The notes below the pieces were generated by a model. The model saw nothing but the letters and a program-made list of their open reading frames with translations, did no database searches and was not told the DNA's origin. DNA of 64,000 nucleotides from Phocoena phocoena (lineage: Eukaryota; Chordata; Mammalia; Artiodactyla; Phocoenidae). The stretch lies in NCBI RefSeq assembly GCF_963924675.1, contig NC_089224.1:67193464-67257463 (forward strand), in the 5' to 3' direction. The position numbers and the translations under genes were made by a program. Numbering within the stretch: the stretch's first letter is position 1; each line of letters begins with the position of its first letter. This document shows positions 35,142 to 47,139 of this stretch, in pieces.

Positions 35142-35418
35142 AAAGATGATGTAGGGCTTCCCTGGTGGCGCAGTGGTTGAGAGTCCGCCTGCCGATGCAG
35201 GGGACACGGGTTCGTGCCCCGGTCCGGGAAGATCCCACATGCCGCAGAGCGGCTGGGCCCGTGAGCCATGGCCGCTGAGCCTGTGCGTCCGGAGCCTGTG
35301 CTCCGCAACGGGAGAGGCCACAACAGTGAGAGGCCCGCATACCGCAAATAAAATAAAATAAAATAAAATAAAATAAAATAAAATAAAATAAAATAAAATA
35401 AAATAAAAAGATGATGTA
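35142..35418 (+). mobile_element. CHR-type SINE (short form), young, CpG-rich
   Basis: The SINE proper is 35154-35406, with a perfect 12-bp duplication aaagatgatgta at 35142-35153 and 35407-35418. It has a complete head gggcttccctggtggcgcag and the most CpG dinucleotides of any copy here, so it is probably the youngest. Long minus-strand open frames across it (for example 34975-35451) are read-through of the SINE, not genes. Confidence 0.97.
35346..35410. repeat. (AAATA)n pentanucleotide microsatellite
   Basis: About twelve to thirteen uninterrupted aaata units forming the SINE tail. Likely length-variable between individuals. Confidence 0.95.
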
Positions 35419-36985
35419 AAAGCATGACCCATAGATTGAAACAACAACCATCTGTGTCCAATTAACCTCACATCTGAAAATATGGCATTTTTTTTTCTAC
35501 CACAACACCAAGGGGTATGTGTATGAGTGTGTGTGTTTTAAATCTGTTTTATAGCAGTTTTTCCATGAAGATTCCTCCTGTGTAGTACATAGCTATTCAT
35601 AGCATCAACGGTTCTCAGTGTGTATCCCTCTATTAACTTCCTTCCTCTCAGAAGCACTTTGCTTATTTGGATTAAATGTAACCTTTCTTTTAGAATTATA
35701 CTCTATTACTTCCTGGACTCCGTTTAGCTATCTATTTATCACCGTCCTATTTACCTTGATTAAACTCCCTGCTTTACTTAGTGCCAATTATTGATGCTAA
35801 GCAGAGTCAAACAATCAGATCCTATTTCCATCTGACACTTTTGGCACCCATCTGGTACTCCATTCATGAGCCATATCTCCATCTCAAGCAGGCTGGGGCT
35901 TGCAGTCTCTGAAGCAAGAGGGAACACAGGAAATAAGGAGAAGGGGTCCTAAACTGCTAGGAAGCCAAACAGACAGAGTTGTTCAAAGAAGCAGGTTGTG
36001 GCTGAGAGCAACGTCACTGGGAGGCTGACTTTAATATCTTCAAAGCCAGGACTCTGAAGCTGCTCTTTCTGGTTGTCATGGTGGCCACGACCCAGCTCTG
36101 CTTGGAATAGCAGAGATCCAGTCAGCACTCAGCTTGGTCAGTAAGTTTGGGTCATCAGCAAAATGACAGAAGGTTTGGTGAGGGCTTTATGCTGACAGAT
36201 ATCATTTATCAAGTGAATGTGTTTCACCAAAATGAGTTTATTATTCCCATGAAGTGGCAAGCCTCATTGTTCTGTTTAGTTGCCTGAAACATGGGAAAAG
36301 AAAGGCAAATATTTCATCCTTCCAGTTTAGATACTTTCGTACTGGTTTTTGGGTCACACCTCTATATATGATTCACAGGATTCAATGTCTGAGATATTAG
36401 AAGTTAAATGGTATACTGGGGCCGAGTGTGCAGTGGTTTGTTTGAGCTGGTTTGCTTCAGTGTAAGAGCTGATTGTGCACATCTCTTTGTGCACAACAAG
36501 AAGAAGCTAGAAACTACTTTTAGAGACTTAGCATATTTCAAGAACAGGCATTAGGAGACACAAATTTGCGAATTCATAAAACAGTATAAAAATTTACTCC
36601 TGCATCAAACTTTATGGGGGCCTGCTATAATTAGGATTTCTCAAAGAAAAAACTCCAGTATCAACACTTGAAGAACTCATCATCTAGTTGGCAGCAGATC
36701 ACAGATTATAATATTTATTAAATAGAGATAAGTAAGTATACAGAAGGTTTTATACAGAAATCAGAAAAAAAAAGAAAAAAAAATCAGAAATCTATTCTAA
36801 CTAAATTTATTGTATACCATGTTAAAACTCAACTTGGTGATGGAAATATTTTTTAAACAATTTTGGGATTTTTTTTTTTTTTTCAGTTTCTGTAAGAGAG
36901 AAAACAAAAATAACCACTAACACTAATTTTATGATCTGGAAAGAGGTTTCAGACTGAATTTTTAAAGTCTCCATCTTCTAAGAAG
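35419..36985. other. Unassigned, mostly unique DNA
   Basis: No ORF of note, no RNA gene and no confident repeat. Confidence 0.45.
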
Positions 36986-37330
36986 TTAGATTTCCCTCTT
37001 TGCCACATTACCTTTTCACAACTATGGACATTAATTTATTAACCCTCAGCTGATTGAAGGAGTCAGCTAAATACAATACCTTATTCCCTAACCAAACCAA
37101 CAACCTGAAGCGTAACTGTAATTGCTTCTTATCCAGAAGCAATTTCAGTGACTGCTTTACTTAATTAGGATGCATGAAGCAGGGACCTCCAGGTCACATC
37201 TCTGTAAATTATGCCTCTTCAATTTTCTTGAGAAAGCACTTATGTCTCAGGCACCCTGACATGGTTTTTACTAAGACCATATAAACCCAGTGCAACCAAA
37301 TTTCACTTATTTGTGGGTATATTATCTACA
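36986..37330. other. Candidate conserved non-coding element with hairpin
   Basis: Repeat-free, motif-dense stretch containing tgctttacttaattaggatg. It includes a perfect 10-bp inverted repeat aattgcttct/agaagcaatt (37120-37129 and 37135-37144) around a 5-base loop. Evidence for function is compositional only. Confidence 0.25.
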
Positions 37331-39119
37331 CTGCCTTGTGGCTTTTCCACAGACCCCAGTTCATTTAAATTACTTATTTTTCATTTGATGAGCATTAACT
37401 AAAAAGTTAACAGTACAAAGGCTTCACTACACATTTGTTGGCACACTATTTTTGAAGGAACAGGTGAATGCATGAGGGAACTCCCTCAATTTACTTTGCC
37501 TGAGGGGAACTCTTCGAAACAGAAGTTTTTGGCCCTATGCCCAAATATAGAGAATTTTTGAAAGAAGGCTAAGTTTGCATTAGTTTGAAGTAGCTGCCTA
37601 CTATTATGAAGCAACTTATAAGAATGGCAGCATGGGGAACTTGACAACTCCTTTGTGCCTTGGGGATGTCATTAGGTGGTTCAACAGGAGTTGAGGGACA
37701 ATAGACACTCAAATATGAGTGAAAACACACATTTCAAAATTAACACAGAATGATCATTTTTAAATTATGCAAAATTTAGGACAATCTAGTACAATATGAC
37801 TATAAGCATTAAGCATCGATGATGACAGAAAGCTATGATTGAGATACCAAGAAATATGAGACAGAGTTGCTATACTCAGCTCATGACCAATGACAGCAGC
37901 AACAAGAGAAGCATCAGCAATAATGAAAAACTTTAAAAAGCGTCCCACGTGAAAAGGTATGCTATAAACTCTATTTATTTTTTTGGTAGGGGTGTTAATT
38001 GAGAATTAACTGTATCTTGATCATCCAGCCGTGTTCAAGTCTTATCATGATTATTATCAACTTACAATAGTGAGGAGAATTCAACACTTGGATACTTAGG
38101 TATGTAAGACTAGCCTAGTTTAAACAATTAGTAGCTACCCCCTAAACCTCAGAGTACATTTTGGTATCATGGGAAATACTACATTTAAAGTTTGAATATG
38201 TAACACAAATCCAGTGTTTTGACTGGATTTAACTTTACTGGGTAGAATCCAAGTGTTTCCTAAAACTCCGTGGAGTCTCATGTGTTCATAAACATTTGTA
38301 TGTATATACATCATATGTGTGCATAAAATGTATGGCTTCAAGTGAGACAAGCTGATACATACGTGTGTGTGTGTGCACAGGCAGAAAAGTGGCCCTTGCC
38401 CACTGACTCAGCATAACTTGTCCATTATGAAGTTACAAAACTGCACTTCTTGCTTATTCAAGTCTTCCCACCTTAGTTGACTGTGTGGTTTACCTCATTT
38501 CTCAGCTAGCAGCCTGCAGAACATCGGTATGATGTGGCAGGCATATGCAGAAGCCTCTCAGTGAAATGGATCACCTCAGATCTAATCAGTAATGTACAGA
38601 GCCCACTACTTGTTAAATACAAGCCAGTCTGCTGTTCTTCCCTCCTGCCCACCCACACAGTCCCATCAAGCATGGATGCCACAGGAGAATCCTAATCAAG
38701 AAAAATCTGGATAACATCAGTCGTCCTAGAAAATGACATTCATGCATTCAAATAAATGGTGCAGCCTATCATTCTTGCTGCTAATGCTTTTACATGCTGT
38801 TTCGGTCTTTTTCAGTCAAAATATAGTAGTGCTTACAGATTACAAGGGAAAAGAAATCGACGAACTGATTTTAATGACCCTACTGAATTTTCAATAGTCT
38901 TAGACAGCTTAGTGAGATAAAAGCTGGAGTGACAGAGCACAAAGTGTTTTCAAACAGATTTGTATTGTTCAAGGCCGTGGGCTGTTTTAGTCTTTGGGGA
39001 GTTGGAGGAGAAGTGGAGAAGTGCATATCAGGCATTTGAGAATACTTATCCACTAACAATTGCAATTCTGGAGAATGACAGAGTTTGAAGAGATCTGAGA
39101 TGCCTCCTGTCTTCAAGTT
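37331..39119. other. Unassigned, mostly unique DNA
   Basis: About 1.8 kb with no supported gene or repeat, apart from a short gtgtgtgtgtg run near 38363. Confidence 0.45.
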
Positions 39120-39235
39120 CAAATCCTGATTTTACTGATGAGGAATTAGAGGTTCAGAGAGGGGAAATAATATATTCAATGCTATGGAACAAGTGAATAA
39201 AGGGGCATCTGAATTCATCTCTACTGGCCTTAGGT
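39120..39235 (-). mobile_element. MIR SINE fragment, antisense
   Basis: gattttactgatgaggaatt, agaggttcagagaggggaaa and taatatattcaatgctatgg match the complement of the MIR core. Confidence 0.6.
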
Positions 39236-39289
39236 CCAGGAAGTTTTTGCATTACAACATGCTTATTGTATAACCTGAATGAGAATTTT

Positions 39290-39447
39290 TCTCTTTCCTC
39301 CCCTCTCTGCCTTCCTCTCTCTCTCTCCCCTTCCCTCTTGTCTCTTTCTCTTTAACAATAGTCCTCCCTCCTTCCTTTCCTCTCCACCTCTTTCCCCTTG
39401 TCTTTTTCATTTCCCTCTTTCTCTTTCATCCACCCATCCATCCATCT
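39290..39447. repeat. Pyrimidine-rich low-complexity tract
   Basis: About 150 bp of C/T with few purines, ending in catccacccatccatccatc. The apparent 62-residue Ser/Pro/Leu-rich frame over it is an artefact of composition. Confidence 0.85.
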
Positions 39448-39740
39448 ATTTAACAATTATTTACTGAGCAGCTATTATGTGCCAGGCATAGGGTTAGGGA
39501 CTAGGGCTTCAGTTGCGTCACTGACCTCATGGAACTTATAGTCTAGTCGGGCACATGGACAGGTCAGGAGAAGCTTTCTGGTGAAGTCATATTCACACTG
39601 AGACCTAGGGATAGGAGACAGCCTGTCACAGAACGGGGGTATATAACATTCCAGGCAGAGGACATGGTTTGTGCTAATGTCCCACAGCAGAAAGCTGCCA
39701 GAAGAGGCCACTGGAGGATCTCAGCAGAACTGACACATCA
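39448..39740 (-). mobile_element. L2 LINE 3' region, antisense
   Basis: gagcagctattatgtgccag, gcatagggttagggactagg, tgacctcatggaacttatag, ggagaagctttctggtgaag and aacattccaggcagaggaca follow the complement of the L2 3' region. Confidence 0.75.
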
Positions 39741-40009
39741 GGCAATGGCAGAAGAGTATTATCTGTCTTCAATGTCATGGGCCCAATTCCCAGCCCAAAA
39801 TTTCCTCTAAAATATTTTCATTTCTGTATAATTTTGAACTTTGCATTAATAAATCAGGAACAAAAATTTTGAAGAAAACTTAAAAAAAAAGAAATAGAGG
39901 AAAATGTGCCTTGCATCATGTTAAAACCCTGTCACCTCAACCATGCAACGTTGGTCTTTTTCTTACCCACACATCCCTGCACCCTTATGAAAGCCAGTGT
40001 TGTCAGGGT
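39741..40009. other. Unassigned non-coding DNA
   Basis: No feature seen. Confidence 0.4.
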
Positions 40010-40250
40010 ACTATATGGATTGTGGACTCTGAAATCAGACAAATCATGGAATTTAATCCTGACTCCGAACTTTCTGGTATTTTGTTCTTGAGCAAATCTT
40101 TCTATCTCTAAGTTACAGCTTTCTCATGTGCAGAATCAGAATTAAAAACTACCCTCCAGGAAGTATGGAACCAGGTGGTTATACATGTAAAGAGCCCAGC
40201 ATAGTGCCAGGCATATTAAGTATTCAACAAATATTTAATAAGTGGGTAAA
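40010..40250 (+). mobile_element. MIR SINE
   Basis: ggattgtggactctgaaatc, aatcctgactccgaactttc, cttgagcaaatctttctatc and agcccagcatagtgccaggc follow the sense order of MIR. Confidence 0.7.
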
Positions 40251-40559
40251 AAGGTATATAACATTTTAAAAGTAAAAGTTTTAAATCATAATATCAATAG
40301 ATGTTCTTTAATAATATCAACAATTTACAAAAATGTAAATCTATAGTCTCTAGCTAGATACTGCCAGGAATGAAAGAATGTGCTATTTCAAGAAAACATA
40401 TTGGGTCTGGAAATGCCGCATGTGGCCATAAAAGTAGAAAATATCAGTGAGCCTCTTTGGGCCACAGGTATGGTCAACTCAATCTCAAGACTATTCTCAT
40501 TAACACAAATAAACAAAGATAGGTTCTAATTCTCAGGATTTATGAGTAGGACTCACAAA

Positions 40560-40720
40560 CACTGGAAACGAAATGAAGAGCACTTAACTCTCTGTCTCAG
40601 TTTTGTCTTCTGTAAATGGGGATATCACCTCAGAGAGTGGTTTTGGATTAAATGAGAATATACAGACTATTAGTATACCCTGTACCTGGGGCATAATAAG
40701 TGATCAATAGATGTCATACT
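40560..40720 (+). mobile_element. MIR SINE fragment
   Basis: tctgtctcagttttgtcttc, tgtaaatggggatatcacct, gattaaatgagaatatacag and cctggggcataataagtgat match the second half of MIR. Confidence 0.65.
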
Positions 40721-41589
40721 TTTTTATTCATGGTATACAAAGATCACATTTCAAAATACAATATTTGAAATGCTAATACTTAATAATTTTATTATAAGGG
40801 CAATAATTTAAAAGTGGATGAACTTTTTTCTCTTCCAATACATCTCACAGGTACTATGAGCATTAATTTTTTGCTATAATTTTCAAGTAAGGGGAAAAGG
40901 GAGCAGGAGTCCCTATGCAGGAAAGAGAAAGCCTGTAGCTGTTACAAACAAGCCTTTAAAGGCTTCTAATCTGCTTTCAGTCATTTACAAAATAAGTTTA
41001 TTGCTTGAGTAAAAGCAAAAGACAAAAAATTCTTTATGTCTTGAAGCAGAAACAAGTCCTGGTGGCCAGAGCTAGAATTCTTCATAAAAATAGTTTATCT
41101 CAAAGCACATGATATTTCTCAATATATTTTATAGATAAACATTAGTGGACAAAGCTTTCTCTATAACAGAAACTTTGAAATGCATAGCTGTTCATCAGCC
41201 TGATATTACTTCCCAGACTTTCTCAGCAGTGCTATCCCCACAACATTAACAGTCACAGCTGGGTGTTAGGGATGTTTCCTCATGCTGTATAAAAAACATT
41301 ATTTCAGGGTGGCATTCTGTAAACTAGAGGCATTCACATAGAGTAGCATCTCTCTGATTACATAATTTTTTAAAATTGCTTTTGACGTGGACTTTAAAAA
41401 GCCATCATTTGGCAGCCATCATGGTTATAACTGATTAAAAAAAGTCATCAATGGATGCTAAAACAAGTAGTATAAACTTCGATTAGTAACAGGATATTTA
41501 CATAATTGCAAAGTGAAGCAGAGGCAAACAGGAGAAACCTAGTAGGTACTGCCTTAACCTACTGATGAAAATGAACATCACCAGCAATG
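40721..41589. other. Unassigned non-coding DNA
   Basis: No gene or confident repeat. Confidence 0.45.
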
Positions 41590-41955
41590 AGAAACAGGCA
41601 TCAGGTGCCTCCAGATATGATGCACAGGGAAGGACACAATGACACGTCTGTGACAAAAATGTATAACCTGCATATAATCACAAGGAGATATCAGGCAAGA
41701 TCAAAGATTGAGAGAGTCAGCAAAATAAGTGTCCTAAACTCTTCAAAGTGTCAAGGTCAGGAAAGACAAGGGAAGACTGAGGCACTTCCCCAGGAAGAAG
41801 GAAAAATATGGCAAAATCTGAATAAGGTATGTGGATTAGATAATGTTGTACTTGTGTTAATTTCCTGAATTAGATCATTGTCCTATTGTTATGAAAGAGA
41901 ATGCCCTTGTTAGGGGAAAATACATTGAAGTATTAAAGGGTAAAGTATTTAAGTG
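41590..41955 (+). repeat. Ancient interspersed repeat of uncertain class
   Basis: ggcaaaatctgaataaggta, tgtggattagataatgttgt, ttaatttcctgaattagatc and tcctattgttatgaaagaga form a motif series I associate with an old mammalian interspersed repeat, but I cannot assign the family. The 93-residue frame over it is not a recognised protein. Confidence 0.4.
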
Positions 41956-41960
41956 TGCCA

Positions 41961-41962
<2 letters not shown>

Positions 41963-41991
<29 letters not shown>
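41963..41991. repeat. (CA)n microsatellite
   Basis: Fourteen or so uninterrupted CA units. Confidence 0.95.
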
Positions 41992-41994
<3 letters not shown>

Positions 41995-41999
41995 TCTAA

Positions 42000-42090
42000 G
42001 TTAACTCATGCATCTTCTGTGAGATAGGCATTATTGTTCCCATTTTAGAGCTCAGAAAACTGAAGATCAAAAGTTAAGACAAATTTTTAT
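42000..42090 (-). mobile_element. MIR SINE fragment, antisense
   Basis: taactcatgcatcttctgtg, agataggcattattgttccc and attttagagctcagaaaact match the complement of the MIR 3' half. Confidence 0.6.
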
Positions 42091-43553
42091 TTGTCTGGCT
42101 TTGTCCTTTCCATTCTCACTTCCTAAAGTATACACCCTAGAATGTTGAAGTTGTTATTTGAAAAAAAAGGGGGAGAGTATAATGGTCAAATATGTTTCAG
42201 ATACATTGCATTAAATGAAATTAATCAACTCAGCCTCTACTGTGCTAACTTATGTCACTACTCTTCTGTTATGCATTATACAGCATTCCCCACATAATGT
42301 ATACCATGCCACTCAAAAGCCACTTAAAAAAAATTGTAGCTATTTTATGTAATTTTGTTTAGTCGCCCAAAGATAGTATTTACTTGAAGAACTCGATGTA
42401 CCTTACATTTCAGTTTCTTTTACATGTTAAGCAAATAGTAGATATTCAATAAATATCCCATGATTACTGGCAGGGACACACTAAGCCTCTTATACTGTTT
42501 CTTTTCTTCTTACAGTATCTCGTGGTATTGAATTTTCATCCCTCCAAGTTCCTCTATCTAAGCTAATATTTACATCCAAACTAAGTGACCTTTGGGTGTC
42601 CTGAAGCTGACTTCTAATCATTAATAGAAGCTTCAGGCTTCTGACAGCCTGTGATTACATTTGTGTAACTCTTCATTCTCTTCTTACCCAGGTAAGAGTC
42701 AATTTTGCAAAGAGGAGAGTCCTTAAAAGGTTTTGAATAGGAGATGAAAAATTTAAGGAAGCATTACATACCTGGCAGTTGGGAAAAATCAAAGGGCCAT
42801 AAACAGTTCATCAGGAAGCACCATGGTGTTTTAAATTATAAGTAATAAAATCATAGTGTCATGCAGGAAACCACTACACAGACTTTGAAATGACTTTTCT
42901 AAACTATGAGAGTTGCATTCTTATTTCTTGGGATTACACACGAGCATGACTGTATTTGGTCCAAAGCACAGGCTTTCTGCCAAGTTCTTGCAGTTTTCTG
43001 AGAAACAGAAAATTTGATATCTTTGCAAAACAGATCTTGAGCTTTTAAGCACATAAATGTAAGGATGCACACACTGCGGCATTTTCAAGGCTAAAGTGAT
43101 GTCTGACATATTCTCCTTATCTTTTAATAGCTAAACTCTTTGCAGACAGCCTCAAACCTAGCTATCCCCCAACTTTGGTAGTTGAGGTAATTGTCACACA
43201 ACTGGTATATTTTGGACATAAGATGGAATTCGGGGGCAGTTTCTGGCAAGAAGAGATGGAGGAGTTTAGGACTACACGTAAGGCTACATTTAAGAAGTCT
43301 TCGCTACTAGAGCAAGGAGAAAGAAATGGCTATTGGTTAACTTCAGCGTATAGCTAGTCCCTGAGAACCTAATATACATAAGCTACCGTGCTGGATGCTA
43401 TGGGAGGAAAATTTAGCCCACAGTCTACTGCCCTTCCCCATCTTCTTTTCATAGGCAAGTATTCTGAACTTGCTTCCATTTGCCACATAGACATCTAGAT
43501 TATCTTTTATTCCCTTATTCTCTTGCATCTGTTACAATCCTCCATCACTCTAT
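42091..43553. other. Unassigned non-coding DNA
   Basis: About 1.46 kb. No gene or confident repeat seen. Small frames at 42921-43109 and 43175-43357 are chance ORFs. Confidence 0.45.
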
Positions 43554-43760
43554 TACAGTGATTCTCGACATATGGTTCCTGGACTAGCACATCTGCACCA
43601 GCATCAGCTGGAAATCTGTTAGAAGTGGAAATTTCCGGCCTCACTGTAGATCTACAAAAATTGAAATTTTGGCAGAGAGTGGTTAGGGAAGAGAACTGAA
43701 CAGCCATCTCTGCTGTAACCAGCCTTTCAAGAGATTCCAACGCACACCACAGTCACAACA
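43554..43760 (-). mobile_element. MER5-like hAT transposon relic
   Basis: cagtgattctcgacatatgg at the left end is a decayed hAT terminus. It is followed by cagcatcagctggaaatctg and ttagaagtggaaatttccgg, the antisense MER5 order. The right terminus is not clear. Confidence 0.5.
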
Positions 43761-45055
43761 CTGCCCTCTTGGAACCACTCTCTCAAAGTTCAGTAAGGAT
43801 CTCTAATTCACCAAACCTAGGGGTCTTACCCTAGCCCCGATCCTTCTTCATCCCTGTACCATTTCACTTCACTGCTTGAGACTTTCTCCTCCCTTGCTTT
43901 CTGTGGTTGTATTACCCTGACTAATTCTCTTTTTACCTCACACAATTCCTTTATCTCTTTCATTGACATTTTTCCCTATTATCTGGAGTTTTCCATAGTT
44001 AAACCTTGCCTCCTTTCACTTCGTACTTCCTTCCATGAGAATCTGATGCATCGCTATGATCTCAATCATTCATTTTAGCCACAGGACTTTAAAATTTTTG
44101 TCTTTTATGCAATCTTAACGAAGTCTCCAAGTTTACCTTTCCAATTGCTTGATTAGAAATGCCATCCCTGTGTCCCATGGCTTCTTATAAGGAACACATC
44201 AAAACCCAAACACCCGGTCCTTACCACCCCCAAAAGCCCCTGCTCTTCAGCTTTCCTATCTCTCTCCCCAGACTCTGACAAGAAGGCTCAGAGACTCAGA
44301 CTCATCCTTGTTTTTCAGTCACTCCACAACTGATTACTTGCCAAGTCTTGTTGAGTCTGTTTATATTATTTGCATTTCCATCAACTTCTCAGTAGACCCA
44401 GCCTCTAGTCATCTTTCACCTGAGTTTTTTTCTAGTAATTGCTACTAAGTTAATCTCAAGGTTTTGATTGTATCATTATAAAGACATTCAATGATTCTCT
44501 AATACTTGTCACTACCTCACATATAAAATCTTCATTCATTAGCTTGACACGTGAGATTATCTACTACATTACATAACTCCAAACTTCCTTTCCAGGCTTA
44601 GTTCATACTGCTCCCTGTTAGAGTCTAGCCAAGTTGGGAGACTCTCCATTTAAGACTCTCTGAGCTTCATCACTATTTTGAATATTTCTGTAATTTTATT
44701 TTTTAATGCTTTCACTCAACCTAGAATACCATTTCAGTTATCCTCCATGTTTCCTTCTTAGGTAGCCCCCGTTAGGACATTATCTTTTCTCTATTTTCAC
44801 TTTCTTTATACCCTTCTTATCGCAGGTGACACATCTGTAAGTTATTATGATAATGTGTACAACGGCTTCTCTTCTTCGCTCGACTGTAAACTCCTTAAAG
44901 ACAGGTACTGAGCTGGTACTCAGTACCTGTCTCACCTGAGACAGTACCTCAGGTGAGAAATAAAAAAGAAAGTTTTTCTTTCTCACCTGAGTATCTGAGT
45001 ACCTAGTGTACAATGTGTCATGCTGTAGGTGCTTAATAAATATTTTTGAATTGAA
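43761..45055 (+). mobile_element. Long L2 LINE 3' region
   Basis: Segments follow L2: ttatctggagttttccatag, ctctagtcatctttcacctg, ttgattgtatcattataaag, acattcaatgattctctaat and gactgtaaactccttaaaga, ending with aggtgcttaataaatatttt plus tgaattgaataaat, the L2 terminus. All frames are broken. A foreign-looking inverted-repeat cluster interrupts it just before the end. Confidence 0.6.
44901..44991. repeat. Serial inverted-repeat (multi-hairpin) cluster
   Basis: Three perfect inverted repeats sit end to end: acaggtactgag/ctcagtacctgt (44901-44912 and 44919-44930), ctcacctgag/ctcaggtgag (44931-44940 and 44948-44957) and ctcaggtgagaaa/tttctcacctgag (44948-44960 and 44979-44991). The middle arm is shared by two stems, so they are mutually exclusive. 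It lies inside an L2 tail. Confidence 0.95.
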
Positions 45056-46351
45056 TAAATTCTGTCTAAAATTTGCCCATGAGATGACTGATGGGTCTTA
45101 TAAAAGAAGCAACCAAAGAGGAAGGTGGAGGAACAGATAAGGCATAAAGCAAGCAGACAAGAAGTCTTATGACCTAGAGAAACAAAGACTAGAGTATCCT
45201 CCAGCAGAGCTCTAAGGAAGTAATGTGGATTTGTTTTCAATTGTGGAGAGTGCTAACTGCAGGCTAAGGGACTCTTAGGGAAGAATACTTGACAAGGGTG
45301 CTTCCCATAGAATTTAGCATACTTTGCACAACATTAGTTCTGACTAACATGAGTAACTGCTTGCTATTTAAATTGGGGGTTCTATGGTCAAATAATTGAA
45401 GAAAATCTGACACACAAAAATGAAAAGGATTCTTTATTGTACCACTTCTTAAATCTTTCATTTACTAATGTATGACTTTCCAGGAGAACCTGCAGCTTGT
45501 AGTATTTCCTGCACTTACGTGACCAGACATTCTTTTATCATAGAGCATCTTGTAAGAACAGCATTTCTGAGGAACTCATGCTGGGAAACACTACATGACT
45601 GACCCTCTGCAATTTGATATTTTGTGATCTTTTAAATAAGAAACTGGCAATTCTAATATTCAGTACCTTAGAAATGGAAAAAATAAATTAGCTGGCCCAT
45701 AAAATGGCAAAAAGGGCACTTCTCTTTCAAGCATCCAAATAATGTTATCTGCTCCACAGTCCCCTCTCCTGAGGATTTCTCAGACTATCAGTTATTTGTT
45801 GCCTGTTTCCAGCTCTATCCTCCACCAACCACCGCTCTTCCCTTTTCCCACTTTGTGAAACATGTTTTTTTTTTTGGAGGGATTTTCTTAGCAATCCAAA
45901 CAAGGTGGGAAAAAGAAAATTAACTACACATACAACTCTCAGAATCATAATTTAAAATAGGTTTACCACAACTTGAAAGTGTTGCTAGAGCAACATATAT
46001 ATCGAATAGATATTTTGCCTGGGGGCACAGAATAAAAAAACTGATCAGAATGGAATAGAGTTAATATTCTATCTGGTCTTTGATATTTCAGAGTTGTGGT
46101 CCATTTTTTTTCCTAAATGCCATGACATTTACTTATAATACTTTATAAGTATTATAGGTCCTGTGGCTATAACAATACTTTAAATTAATAAGCACCAAAT
46201 ACCACATGACTTTCACACATATGCCAAAATAGGCTTACCCTTGTAATCCCTAAGAACTGTCCCTTGGAATATTTTAAAGGCCAAACGCAAGCTGCATTTG
46301 CAGTGTTTAAGGATAATGAATTCCTCAAAACTGTTCTTGTAGGGAAAGAAA

Positions 46352-46353
<2 letters not shown>
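45056..46353. other. Unassigned non-coding DNA
   Basis: About 1.3 kb. No gene, RNA or confident repeat. Confidence 0.45.

Positions 46354-46388
<35 letters not shown>
46354..46388. repeat. (TG)n microsatellite
   Basis: About seventeen uninterrupted TG units. Confidence 0.95.
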
Positions 46389-46393
<5 letters not shown>

Positions 46394-47139
46394 CCATTTA
46401 ATGAAATGCTTTTCCAATAGATGAAGAGGGTCCCAAATTAACCCAAGATAAAAGTTCATATGTGGATATCTTCTGGCAATTTAGAAGATAAATTAATAGG
46501 AATTACTATATACTGATTATGCAGATGTATAAATATGGTATAATCTTTAATCATTCATGGACTTTCAATTATTTTTCTATTATTCCAGTTTTTGTTGGTT
46601 TTCTTCTAAACATTCAAATGTTCTAGCCTGAACTGATCATCAGGTAAAAACATTTTAATTTTTTTTTTTTTTCCTGAAAGCCTTAGGATATACTTTACCT
46701 GAATGCCCCAGAAACAGGATCCACCATTAAGAACCTAGGCACAGCACAAATAATGTTGGAAAGAATTCAATCAGTAGCTTGATTTTGTGTAGGGGCTGAA
46801 ATCTTCTGATACAAAGGAGGCTGTCCCAAACTCCTGCAACTTTGGCTATCCTCTGGATAACTCAACACCTTGATCATCTGATTATTTCACTTGAAGAGTA
46901 TCTGGAGAAGACAGGACCTGGTCTTCTGGTTCACCACATGCAAAAAACTCATTCTTTCATGATCAGTGAAAGCTGACAATGGCTAAATCTGCCCCACAGA
47001 CAAACTATACAACTGCAAGTTTACAGATATTCAATCACCAGAGAAAATCATTGCTTTCAAAATGCAAGCCTACTGGTTGCATTCCTCCAGAACAAAAGGG
47101 TGTCAAGGACAGAGAATCTGACTTTCATTCACCAATGAT
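46389..47139. other. Unassigned non-coding DNA
   Basis: No gene or confident repeat. It holds a T-run near 46659. Confidence 0.4.

Noticed and set aside
34975..35451. Minus-strand open frame of 158 codons with Cys/Gly/Arg-rich content
   Set aside because: It is read-through of the antisense strand of a CHR SINE and its AAATA tail. Similar frames appear over every short-form SINE here.
46130..46160. Inverted repeat around acttataatactttataagt
   Set aside because: Short AT-only self-complementarity, expected by chance in this composition.
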